A stretch of 64,000 nucleotides of DNA from JAVWMQ01 sp036646055 (lineage in GTDB: Bacteria; Bacillota; Clostridia; Peptostreptococcales; Anaerovoracaceae): positions 1-64,000 of the forward strand of contig JAVXMY010000005.1 in NCBI GenBank assembly GCA_036646055.1, written 5' to 3'. Positions 24,201 through 32,881 of this stretch are shown one piece after another. The translations under genes were made by a program, and so were the position numbers. The notes under the pieces were generated by a model. It saw only the letters and a program-made list of their open reading frames with translations, was not told where the DNA came from and ran no database searches. Every line of letters starts with the position of its first letter. The first letter of the stretch is position 1.

Positions 24201-26387
24201 ATGGAAAGTAGACAGGAGTTTTTAGATAGTATCTTGGAAATTAATCCAAATTATGATACTGAGCTACTTGGTAAAGCGTATGATATAGCTTCCAAGATGC
24301 ATGAAGGGCAGCTTCGTAAATCAGGAGAGCCGTATTTAATACACCCAATAGCAGTAGTTATAATTCTAGCTGAACTTGGTATGGATGAAGATACCTTGGT
24401 AGCTGGTCTGCTTCATGATGTCGTTGAAGATACTGAATATACTAAAGAACAATTAGTTGAAGAGTTTGGTGAAGAAGTAGGTTTACTTGTTGATGGAGTA
24501 ACTAAACTAGGGTCTTTGGTATTTGAAAACAATGAAGAAAGACAGGCTGAGAACCTTCGAAAGATGTTCTTAGCCATGTCTAAAGATATTAGAGTATTAA
24601 TTATTAAACTTGCAGATAGACTTCATAATTTAAGAACAATTAATTATATGAGTGAAAGCAAAATTAGAGAAAAGTGTAATGAAACTCTTGATATTTATGC
24701 ACCTTTAGCAAGTAGACTTGGAATTTATTCAATGAAATTTGAGCTAGAGGACATTTCTCTTAAGTACTTGTATCCTGATACGTATAAGGAATTAAGTAAA
24801 CAAGTAAATGCGAGAAAAGAAGAAAGAAAACAAAATGTTGAAAATATTATTTCAGACATTAAAGAAGCACTTGATGACTTCGACTTAAAGTATGAAATTG
24901 CTGGTAGAACCAAACACTTTTATAGCATTTTTAGAAAAATGAAATTTCAAAATAAGCAGCTTGAAGAAATATTCGATTTAACGGCTGTAAGAATAATTGT
25001 TGATAGTGTTAAGGATTGTTATTCTGTTTTGGGAATAGTTCATACTCTTTGGACTCCAATTCCTGGAAGATTTAAAGACTATATAGCTATGCCTAAACCT
25101 AATAGGTATCAATCTATTCATACTACTGTAATTGGAGACACAGGGGCGCCATTTGAAATTCAAATTCGAACAACTGAGATGCATAGAATTGCAGAATTTG
25201 GTATTGCTGCTCATTGGAAATACAAAGAAGGTGTTTCAGAATCTCAAGAAGAAGTTAAGTTGGCATGGTTAAGGCAATCTTTAGAATGGCAGAAGGAACT
25301 TGATAATCCAGCAGAATTTTTAGAAACTCTTAAGGTGGATTTATTCGAAAATCAGGTATTTGTATTTACACCAAGGGGAGAAGTTATAGAACTTCCAGCA
25401 GGAGCAACTCCACTTGACTTCGCATTTAAGATTCATACTGAGGTTGGAGCTAAATGTGTAGGTGCTAAAGTAAATGGCAAGATGGTAACTATTGATCATA
25501 CTCTAGAGAATGGTGATATTATAGAAATTGTTACCTCTGCAAATTCAAGAGGACCTAATATTGATTGGCTTAAAATTGCCAAAAGTAGTACTGCAAGAAC
25601 AAAGATTAGACAGTGGCTAAAGAAGGAAAACAAAACTGACGAAATAGATAAGGGTAAAGTAATTATCGATAAATATGTTCGTAAGAAAAATTATGATCCT
25701 AAAGATGTTTTGAAAAATTCATACATTTCTAAAGCTGTTAAAGAACTTGGAATGAGAGATACTGATGAACTTTATACACAGGTTGCCAATGGGGGAACTG
25801 TTGTAAGTAAAGTTGCAGGAGTAATTATTGAATTATATAATTTAGATAAGCATGAGGCTGCCAAAAAAGTAGAAAACAAAGTAGAATCATTTGAAATAAA
25901 ACCTAAAGTTTCAAAAGGTAAGCATAATACTAACGGTGGTACAGGAATTATTGTTAAAGGTTTAGATGGATTATTAGTTAGAGTATCTAAATGCTGCAAT
26001 CCGGTACCTGGAGATGATATTATAGGATATGTTACTAAAGGAAGAGGAGTTTCTGTTCATCGAACAGATTGCCCAAATATGGTAAGCTTACCAGAAGAGG
26101 AAAAAGCTCGCTTCATTGAAGTTGAATGGGACGTTTCTAGAAATATGAATTACGATACTGGAATTACAATTGTTGCAGAAGATCGTAAAGGCATGTTCTC
26201 TGATATATCTAAAGTTTGTGATAACTTAGAAGCAAAGTTAACTGGGGTTAATACTAAAATGGGAGAAGATGGAATAATAACAGTAATGTTAACTTTATCT
26301 CTATCTAACACATCTCAAATTGGCAAAATCGTTTTGGCATTTAAGAGTATTCCAGGAACATACGATGTTTATAGAACAAACAAATAG
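24201..26387 (+). CDS. relA: bifunctional (p)ppGpp synthetase/hydrolase Rel
   Basis: A 728-residue long RelA/SpoT homolog controlling the stringent response. The HD hydrolase domain is intact (HPIAVVIILAEL, LLHDVVEDT near 70), the synthetase domain has DLTAVRIIV and PNRYQSIHTT, the TGS domain begins near 385 (VFTPRGEVIELPAGATP), and the zinc-finger/ACT C-terminus carries CCNPVPGDDIIGY and HRTDCPN. Both catalytic halves look functional, as expected for the single long Rel of Firmicutes. It starts 9 nt after secDF with a GGA ribosome site. Confidence 0.96.
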   Translation: MESRQEFLDSILEINPNYDTELLGKAYDIASKMHEGQLRKSGEPYLIHPIAVVIILAELGMDEDTLVAGLLHDVVEDTEYTKEQLVEEFGEEVGLLVDGVTKLGSLVFENNEERQAENLRKMFLAMSKDIRVLIIKLADRLHNLRTINYMSESKIREKCNETLDIYAPLASRLGIYSMKFELEDISLKYLYPDTYKELSKQVNARKEERKQNVENIISDIKEALDDFDLKYEIAGRTKHFYSIFRKMKFQNKQLEEIFDLTAVRIIVDSVKDCYSVLGIVHTLWTPIPGRFKDYIAMPKPNRYQSIHTTVIGDTGAPFEIQIRTTEMHRIAEFGIAAHWKYKEGVSESQEEVKLAWLRQSLEWQKELDNPAEFLETLKVDLFENQVFVFTPRGEVIELPAGATPLDFAFKIHTEVGAKCVGAKVNGKMVTIDHTLENGDIIEIVTSANSRGPNIDWLKIAKSSTARTKIRQWLKKENKTDEIDKGKVIIDKYVRKKNYDPKDVLKNSYISKAVKELGMRDTDELYTQVANGGTVVSKVAGVIIELYNLDKHEAAKKVENKVESFEIKPKVSKGKHNTNGGTGIIVKGLDGLLVRVSKCCNPVPGDDIIGYVTKGRGVSVHRTDCPNMVSLPEEEKARFIEVEWDVSRNMNYDTGITIVAEDRKGMFSDISKVCDNLEAKLTGVNTKMGEDGIITVMLTLSLSNTSQIGKIVLAFKSIPGTYDVYRTNK

Positions 26388-26396
26388 GAGAAGAAA

Positions 26397-27014
26397 ATGA
26401 AAGTAAGAAATATACCTACAGGGGTATTAATGGTAAATACATATTTAGCGTGGGATGAAGAAACTATGAAGGGATTCATAGTAGATCCAGGCGGATACAG
26501 TAAGGATTTAGCCTTATTTATTGAAAAAGAAGGAATCCATATTGAATATATTGTTTTGACTCATGGACATGCGGATCATATTGCAGGTGTAAACAGACAT
26601 AAAGCTGAAATGCCAAATGCAAAAGTAATGGCCTATGTTGATGAAGTAGAAATGATTAAAGATCCAAAACTTAATATGACAGGAGACTTTGGCAAACCAG
26701 AAAGTGTCATTACAGATGTAGAAGTTTGGGATGGTGAAGAAATTAAAGTTGGGAATATGACTTTAAAAATAATATTTACCCCTGGACATACATCAGGTGG
26801 AATGAGTATATTAGTTGATAATGTATTATTCTGCGGCGATACTTTGTTTAGAGATTCAATTGGAAGAACTGACTTCCCAGGTGGATCTTTCAAAACACTA
26901 AAAGAAAGCATCCATAATAAGCTATTTGTACTAGACCCAAACACTCAGGTCTTACCGGGGCATATGGGACCTACTACAATAGGTTATGAAAAGGAGCACA
27001 ATCCGTTTGTATAA
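26397..27014 (+). CDS. metallo-beta-lactamase fold hydrolase (glyoxalase II-like)
   Basis: A 205-residue MBL-fold protein with the di-metal motif THGHADHIAG near residue 57, the bridging-ligand region FTPGHTSGGMSI and FCGDTLF, and a final His in LPGHMGPTT. It belongs to the short hydrolase group (YqgX-like) found between relA and hemZ in many Clostridia. Substrate is unassigned; glutathione-free thioester hydrolysis is possible. TAGGAGA precedes the ATG. Confidence 0.92.
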   Translation: MKVRNIPTGVLMVNTYLAWDEETMKGFIVDPGGYSKDLALFIEKEGIHIEYIVLTHGHADHIAGVNRHKAEMPNAKVMAYVDEVEMIKDPKLNMTGDFGKPESVITDVEVWDGEEIKVGNMTLKIIFTPGHTSGGMSILVDNVLFCGDTLFRDSIGRTDFPGGSFKTLKESIHNKLFVLDPNTQVLPGHMGPTTIGYEKEHNPFV

Positions 27015-28362
27015 GTTTTATTTAAAAGACATTAAAAATTATCATGAATACGAGGAATTAATTAAAGTTTTTCTATCAAGAGATGATTTTGAATTTGTAA
27101 ATTCCAGTGAAGAAGCAACATATTCATTTTCTAAAAATGATGATAAAAACATTCTTAAACAAGAGATTTTCCTAGCACTTTCCAAAGATCTAAACAAGTT
27201 ACCACCTTGGGGAATAATAACTGGCATACGTCCAGTAAAACTATTTGGAGAAGTTGTTAATAGGGTAAAAACCTTAGAAGAAGCTGTTGATTTTTTCAAA
27301 GAGTACTATTTGGTTTCAAATGAAAAAACTCAGCTTACAAAAGGAATGTACATTTATCAGCAAAATATATTTGGTATTCCAAAACCAAAATCAATTGGTA
27401 TTTATGTAAGCATTCCATTTTGTCCAACAAGATGTCATTATTGCTCATTTCCTTCAAATCAAGTTCCAGATGAGGAAATCGCTAAGTATTTAGTAGCTCT
27501 TCATAAGGAAATAGACTTTGTAGGGCAAAAAATGCGCAATGCAGGGTTGTATGCAGAGTCAATATATATTGGTGGAGGTACACCTACAACACTAAATAGT
27601 GATCAAGTAGGAGAGTTAGTATCTCATTTGAGAAGAGAATTTGCAACAGATGGCCTGTTAGAGTTTACAATGGAAGCTGGTAGACCTGATACCATTACAT
27701 ATGAAAAATTATTAATTGCTCGTAACAATGGAGTAGATAGAATAAGTATCAACCCTCAAACTATGAAGGATGAAACTTTAAAATTTGTAGGTAGAAATCA
27801 TTCTACCAAGGAAATATTAGAGGCTTTTGAAATGGCCAAGTCTATAGATGGGCTATTAATTAATGCGGATTTAATTGCTGGGTTACCTATGGAGTCTTTA
27901 GAAGATTTTGCAGATTCTCTAAAGAAGGTAATTAATTTAAATCCAGATAACATTACAGTTCATACTTTGGCAATAAAGAGGGCATCTAAGCTTGTGGAAA
28001 TTGATAAAGATTTTCACTATAAACAAGCAGACATTGTAAGAAGAATGCTTGATTATGCAGAAACTAAGTTAAATGAGAAGGAATATATTCCATATTATTT
28101 GTATAGACAAAAACAGATGGCAGGCTCACTAGAAAATGTGGGATATGCCAAAACAGGCACAGAGTGCATTTATAATGCTAGAATAATGGAAGAAAGACAA
28201 ACGATTATTGCATTAGGTGCTGGGGGAATAACTAAGGTTTATTTTCCAGAAGAAAACAGACTCGAGAGAGTTCCAAATGTAACTAATTATCAGATTTATA
28301 TTTCTAGATTAGAAGAAATGTTAGATAGAAAAAGTAAAAAATTATTTGAGGAGGTAAAGTAA
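26986..28362 (+). CDS. hemZ: radical SAM coproporphyrinogen dehydrogenase-like HemZ
   Basis: A 458-residue HemN-family protein with the radical SAM motif CPTRCHYC near 146-153, YIGGGTPTTL near 192 and NPQTMKDETL near 260. HemZ proteins are annotated as oxygen-independent coproporphyrinogen III oxidases, though their true role in Clostridia is uncertain and no other haem gene is nearby. Start choice is open: ATG 26986 has no good ribosome site, whereas in-frame TTG 27007 lies 10 nt after AAGGAG (26991-26996) and shortens the overlap with the previous gene to 8 nt. The TTG is likelier to be used. The stop abuts hisS in a TAATG junction. Confidence 0.88.
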   Translation: MKRSTIRLYKFYLKDIKNYHEYEELIKVFLSRDDFEFVNSSEEATYSFSKNDDKNILKQEIFLALSKDLNKLPPWGIITGIRPVKLFGEVVNRVKTLEEAVDFFKEYYLVSNEKTQLTKGMYIYQQNIFGIPKPKSIGIYVSIPFCPTRCHYCSFPSNQVPDEEIAKYLVALHKEIDFVGQKMRNAGLYAESIYIGGGTPTTLNSDQVGELVSHLRREFATDGLLEFTMEAGRPDTITYEKLLIARNNGVDRISINPQTMKDETLKFVGRNHSTKEILEAFEMAKSIDGLLINADLIAGLPMESLEDFADSLKKVINLNPDNITVHTLAIKRASKLVEIDKDFHYKQADIVRRMLDYAETKLNEKEYIPYYLYRQKQMAGSLENVGYAKTGTECIYNARIMEERQTIIALGAGGITKVYFPEENRLERVPNVTNYQIYISRLEEMLDRKSKKLFEEVK

Positions 28363-29615
28363 TGTTAACAATTGCGCCAAAAGGAACAAAAGATATGCTG
28401 CCAAAGGATGCTTACAAGTGGCATTTTATTGAAAACCGCTTTGCAGATATTTGTCAGAGATATGGATTCAAAGAAATAAGGACACCAGTATTTGAACATA
28501 CAGAACTTTTTGTAAGAGGCGTAGGCGACACTACTGATATTGTTCAAAAAGAAATGTATACATGGGAACAGGCAAAAAGAAGTCTTACATTAAGACCGGA
28601 AGGCACTTCTCCTGTAGTTAGAGCAATTGGGGAAAATAAAATTTATGCAGACCCACAGCCAACAAAACTTTACTACAATATCTCATGTTTTAGATATGAA
28701 AAACCTCAGTCAGGTAGATTAAGACAGTTCCACCAGTTTGGTGTTGAAACATTTGGTTCACACAATATGATTTCAGATGCTGAAGTAATTGCCTTAGCTG
28801 ATGATTTTTTTAAGGAACTTGGAATTAAAGACATAGAATTACACATAAATAGTATCGGATGCCCAGAATGTAGGGAAAAACATAGAGCTGCGCTGCGCGA
28901 TTTTTTACAGCCAAACCTAGAAAAGTTTTGCGAAACATGTAAGGATAGATTTGATAGAAATCCCCTTAGAATGTTAGACTGTAAATCTCCAGCTTGTCAG
29001 GAACTTGTAACTGGTGCTCCAGTTATGCTGGATTACTTATGCGATGACTGCAAGAGAGATTTTGAAATGCTTCAGTCAAATTTAACTGCTATGGGTGTTG
29101 AATATGTAGTAGACCCTGGCATTGTTAGAGGTCTTGATTACTATAATGGTACTGCTTTTGAATTTGTTACTAATACTATCGGTGCTCAGGGAACTGTTTG
29201 CGGTGGTGGTAGATATGATAACTTAAGTGAATCAATTGGAGGCCCTGCTATTCCTGGGGTTGGATTTGGTTTAGGTAAGGAAAGATTGCTACTTGTTATG
29301 GAAGCTGCTGGAATTGAAATTCCTAATGAAGAAAGTGCAGATATTTTAGTTGCTTTTATGGGTGATGTTGCTAAAAACGAAGCTCTTAAACTTGTAAGAG
29401 AGTTAAGGCGTAGAGGTTTAAATGCGGAAATTGATGCTCTTGGTAGAAACTTAAAGGGTCAGTTTAAATATGCTGATAGATTAAATGTAAAGAATACAAT
29501 TGTTATTGGTGAAAACGAGCTAAATGAAGGTAAAGTTGCAATTAAAAAGATGGCGTCTTCAGAACAGGTAACAATTAATTATAATATTGACGAAATTATA
29601 TCTGAGATAAAATAG
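28362..29615 (+). CDS. hisS: histidyl-tRNA synthetase
   Basis: A class II synthetase of 417 residues. Motif 1 region is PKGTKDMLP onward, motif 2 is LRPEGTSPVVRA with FRYEKPQSGRLRQFHQFG, histidine A motif is VRGLDYYNGTAFEF near 250, and motif 3 is GVGFGLGKERLLL. The C-terminal anticodon domain (ADILVAFMGDVA onward) is complete. GGAGG precedes the ATG. No T-box leader is present because the gene is internal to the operon; aspS follows by 9 nt. Confidence 0.97.
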   Translation: MLTIAPKGTKDMLPKDAYKWHFIENRFADICQRYGFKEIRTPVFEHTELFVRGVGDTTDIVQKEMYTWEQAKRSLTLRPEGTSPVVRAIGENKIYADPQPTKLYYNISCFRYEKPQSGRLRQFHQFGVETFGSHNMISDAEVIALADDFFKELGIKDIELHINSIGCPECREKHRAALRDFLQPNLEKFCETCKDRFDRNPLRMLDCKSPACQELVTGAPVMLDYLCDDCKRDFEMLQSNLTAMGVEYVVDPGIVRGLDYYNGTAFEFVTNTIGAQGTVCGGGRYDNLSESIGGPAIPGVGFGLGKERLLLVMEAAGIEIPNEESADILVAFMGDVAKNEALKLVRELRRRGLNAEIDALGRNLKGQFKYADRLNVKNTIVIGENELNEGKVAIKKMASSEQVTINYNIDEIISEIK

Positions 29616-29624
29616 GAGAAGGTA

Positions 29625-31379
29625 ATGGTATTTAAGAGAACACACATGTGCGGTACTTTAACTGGTGCAAACATTGGTGAAAACGTAGTTTTAAACGGTT
29701 GGGTTGCCAAAAGAAGAAATTTAGGCGGTCTGGTATTTTGCGATTTAAGAGACAAAACTGGAATTGTTCAGATTGTTTTTGATGATAAGATTCCTAAGGA
29801 ACTGTTTGATAAGGCTGACTCATTAAGATCCGAATATGTTATTGGAGTTAAGGGGATAGTTAAGGAGAGACAATCAATTAATAAAGATTTAAATACTGGA
29901 GATATTGAAGTATTTGTTTCTGAAATGGTTGTTTACTCTGAGTCTGAAACACCACCAATTTACATTAAAGATGATGATAATGTTGATGACAACTTAAGAT
30001 TAAAATATAGATATTTAGATTTAAGAAAACATAAAATGCAGGAAAATCTTAGATTTAGACATAGATTAGCTAAATTAACTAGAGATTATTTCGATGGAAA
30101 AGGGTTTACAGAAGTTGAAACACCAATGTTAATTAAGCCAACTCCAGAAGGGGCTAGAGATTACTTAGTTCCTAGTAGAGCTAACCCAGGCAAGTTCTAT
30201 GCCTTACCTCAATCACCACAGATGTTTAAGCAGCTTTTGATGGTAGGAGGAACTGATAGATATATGCAGATTACTAAGTGCTTTAGAGATGAAGACCTTA
30301 GAGCAGATAGACAGCCAGAGTTTACACAAGTTGACCTTGAAATGTCTTTTGTTGACGTAGACCAGGTTATTGAAATCCAAGAAGGGTACTTAAAGACTGT
30401 ATTTAAGCAACTAATGGGAGTAGAAATAAATCTTCCTCTTCCTCGTATTTCATATGACGAAGCTATGGAAAGATACGGAAGTGATAAACCTGATACTAGG
30501 TTTGGTTTTGAATTAAAGCTTTTAAATGAACAGGTTAAGAACTCTGAATTCAAAGTATTTACTGATGCCATTGCTGGCGGCGGAGCTGTTAGAGGTATTT
30601 GTATTGCAGGTGGATCAGATACATATACAAGAAAGAAAATTGATAAACTAGTTGAAATGTCCAAGTCTTACGGGGCTAAGGGTCTTGTTTGGATTAAGGT
30701 TGGTTCTGAAATAACTTCTTCAGTTAATAAGTTCTTTGATCAGGATGGATTAAAGGAAATCGCCAATGTATTTGATGGTAAAGATGGAGATTTGATTTTA
30801 ATTTGTTCTGGTAGTCATAAGGTTACTTATGATACTTTAGGATTTTTGAGAAGACATATTGCAGGAGAAATGGGACTACTTGATGATAAGCAGTATAACT
30901 TACTTTGGGTTGTTGACTTCCCACTTTATGAAAAAGATGAAGAAACAGGAAGATACCATGCCATGCATCATCCATTTACATCACCAAAGGAAGAAGATGT
31001 TGATAAACTTATGACAGAGCCTTACTCAGTTAAAGCTAATGCATATGATATCGTTCTTAATGGTGTTGAACTTGGTGGAGGCAGTATTAGAATTCACGAT
31101 AGAAAACTTCAAGAAACAATGTTTAAAGTTCTTGGCCTAAATGAAGAAGAAATAGAAGAAAAATTCGGATTCCTAGTTGAAGCATTTAAATATGGTGCTC
31201 CTCCACATGGTGGAATTGCATATGGATTAGATAGATTCGTTATGCTTTTAAGTGGACAGGACAGTATTAGAGAAGTTATTGCTTTCCCTAAAAATCAAGC
31301 TGCTCAGTGTATGGTTAGTGAAGCACCAGGCGAAGCGACAGATGAACAGTTGGAAGAACTAAGTCTTAAAAGAGGATAG
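29625..31379 (+). CDS. aspS: aspartyl-tRNA synthetase
   Basis: A bacterial-type 584-residue AspRS with N-terminal OB-fold anticodon domain (WVAKRRNLGGLVFCDLRD), motif 2 FRDEDLRADRQPEFTQVDLEMSF (shortened here), a GAD insertion in the middle, and motif 3 GGIAYGLDRFVMLL near the end. Length is normal. AGGAGAAGG precedes the ATG. Gene order hisS-aspS is common in Firmicutes. Whether it is discriminating or also charges tRNA-Asn cannot be decided here. Confidence 0.97.
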   Translation: MVFKRTHMCGTLTGANIGENVVLNGWVAKRRNLGGLVFCDLRDKTGIVQIVFDDKIPKELFDKADSLRSEYVIGVKGIVKERQSINKDLNTGDIEVFVSEMVVYSESETPPIYIKDDDNVDDNLRLKYRYLDLRKHKMQENLRFRHRLAKLTRDYFDGKGFTEVETPMLIKPTPEGARDYLVPSRANPGKFYALPQSPQMFKQLLMVGGTDRYMQITKCFRDEDLRADRQPEFTQVDLEMSFVDVDQVIEIQEGYLKTVFKQLMGVEINLPLPRISYDEAMERYGSDKPDTRFGFELKLLNEQVKNSEFKVFTDAIAGGGAVRGICIAGGSDTYTRKKIDKLVEMSKSYGAKGLVWIKVGSEITSSVNKFFDQDGLKEIANVFDGKDGDLILICSGSHKVTYDTLGFLRRHIAGEMGLLDDKQYNLLWVVDFPLYEKDEETGRYHAMHHPFTSPKEEDVDKLMTEPYSVKANAYDIVLNGVELGGGSIRIHDRKLQETMFKVLGLNEEEIEEKFGFLVEAFKYGAPPHGGIAYGLDRFVMLLSGQDSIREVIAFPKNQAAQCMVSEAPGEATDEQLEELSLKRG

Positions 31380-31381
31380 AA

Positions 31382-31987
31382 ATGAAAAAGGTTGGTGTAA
31401 TTGGAGGATCTTTTGATCCTGTGCACATAGGTCATATTAACTTAGCATTAGATGCAATGAAACAGTGTAATCTTGAAAGGGTTATATTTGTTCCTGCCAA
31501 ATTACAGCCTTTTAAACTTGACAAAGAAGTAACACCAGCTTTTAATAGAGTGGAAATGTTAGAGATTGTCATGTCAAAGTATAGTGGTTTCAAGCTATCA
31601 ACTTATGAGATGGAAAAAGAAGAGGTTTCATATACTTACAAAACTTTAGAACATCTAAGGAAAAAGCTTGATATTGATGAGGAACTTTATTTTATATGTG
31701 GTACTGATACCTTCCTAACAATGAAAAATTGGAAGGAAGCAGAAAAAATCTTACGAAGTATAGGTATAATTGTAGGTTCTAGACCAGGATATAAAGACGA
31801 AGAACTTAAGGCTATGAGTTTAGAACTAAAAGAAGAATATGATACAAAAGTTTTATTAATTGATAATATTAAGTATGATATTTCAGCAACTAAGATTAGA
31901 CTTTGTAATCAGAATAAAGAAAGTATAAATAACTTAGTTCCACTGGAAATTGAAAGATATATTAAAGAAAATGGATTATATAAATAA
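31382..31987 (+). CDS. nadD: nicotinate-nucleotide adenylyltransferase
   Basis: NadD joins ATP and nicotinate mononucleotide in NAD synthesis. The 201-residue protein has the nucleotidyltransferase motif GGSFDPVHIGH at residues 8-18 and the C-terminal ISATKIR. It follows aspS by 2 nt with an AGAGGA ribosome site. It overlaps or touches yqeK, an arrangement conserved in Firmicutes. Confidence 0.95.
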   Translation: MKKVGVIGGSFDPVHIGHINLALDAMKQCNLERVIFVPAKLQPFKLDKEVTPAFNRVEMLEIVMSKYSGFKLSTYEMEKEEVSYTYKTLEHLRKKLDIDEELYFICGTDTFLTMKNWKEAEKILRSIGIIVGSRPGYKDEELKAMSLELKEEYDTKVLLIDNIKYDISATKIRLCNQNKESINNLVPLEIERYIKENGLYK

Positions 31988-32543
31988 AATTTTAGAAAAA
32001 AAGTTAAGTCCCAAAAGATTAAAGCATACTTTAGGAGTAGCAAAGGCTGCAAAGGAGTTAGCTATAAAATATGAAGCTGATGTAGATAAGACTGTGAAAG
32101 CAGCCTTATTACATGACATTTGTAAGTGTTATAGTTCTGAAGAATTAGATAAAAAAATAATAGAATATGATTTACCTAAAAAATACTTAGGTAAACCAAA
32201 ATTGTCCCACAGTAATGTCGGCGCCGAATTTGTAAAGAGGGAACTTGGCATTGAAGATGAAGAAATTATAAATGCTATTAGATTCCATACTACTGGAAGA
32301 GCAAACATGACCAAATTAGATGAAATAATATATTTGTCAGATATGATAGAAGAAAATAGACAGTATGAAGGTGTAGATAAACTTCGAGATTTAGCAAAAA
32401 GTAATTTAGAAGTAGCTTGTCATGCAAGTTTAAGGGATTCTATTAAATTTTTAGAAGCTGAAAAGGCAAATATAGATAATGATACAATTTTAGCTATGAA
32501 ATGGCTAGATGATAAATTGAATGGAGGAAAAAATGAACAGTAA
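31971..32543 (+). CDS. yqeK: HD-domain nucleotide hydrolase YqeK
   Basis: A 190-residue HD-domain protein with LLHDICKCYS near residue 45, and HSNVGAEFVK and RFHTTGRANMT further on. YqeK proteins hydrolyse diadenosine tetraphosphate symmetrically to two ADP in Gram-positive bacteria. The ATG at 31971 gives the family's usual N-terminus; an in-frame TTG at 31950 would add seven residues but has no better ribosome site. The gene overlaps nadD by 17 nt with the chosen start. Confidence 0.9.
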   Translation: MDYINKILEKKLSPKRLKHTLGVAKAAKELAIKYEADVDKTVKAALLHDICKCYSSEELDKKIIEYDLPKKYLGKPKLSHSNVGAEFVKRELGIEDEEIINAIRFHTTGRANMTKLDEIIYLSDMIEENRQYEGVDKLRDLAKSNLEVACHASLRDSIKFLEAEKANIDNDTILAMKWLDDKLNGGKNEQ

Positions 32544-32877
32544 AGATTATGCATTATTAACTGCTAAAACTCTTGAAAGCAGAAAGGGAGAAGACATTCT
32601 CATATTAGATATTGAAGAAAAATCTTCTATTGCAGACTACTTCATTCTTGCGTCTGCATCTAACGAAAGGTTAGTTGGATCTTTAGTAGACTATGTCGAA
32701 GATGAACTTGCCAAAAATGACTTATTACCAAAAAGTATTGAAGGTAAAAAAGAATCAGGATGGATACTTATGGATTACGGTGATGTTATCGTAAATGTAT
32801 TAACATATGAAATGAGAGATAAGTATAATATTGAAAAGGTTTGGGCTGATTGCCATAGAGTAGATTGGGAGGGTTAA
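32533..32877 (+). CDS. rsfS: ribosome silencing factor RsfS
   Basis: RsfS binds uL14 and blocks subunit joining when nutrients are scarce. The 114-residue protein shows the family motifs ILDIEEKSSIADYFILASA, SGWILMDYGDVIVNVL and a final YNIEKVWAD. ATG 32533 is chosen because GGAGG lies just before it; the in-frame ATG at 32521 overlaps that site. It sits in the conserved nadD-yqeK-rsfS-leuS block. Confidence 0.94.
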   Translation: MNSKDYALLTAKTLESRKGEDILILDIEEKSSIADYFILASASNERLVGSLVDYVEDELAKNDLLPKSIEGKKESGWILMDYGDVIVNVLTYEMRDKYNIEKVWADCHRVDWEG

Positions 32878-32881
32878 TTTA

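Noticed and set aside
30209..30664. Open frame of 151 codons antisense to aspS
   Set aside because: No ribosome site or recognisable protein; aspS is complete on the other strand.
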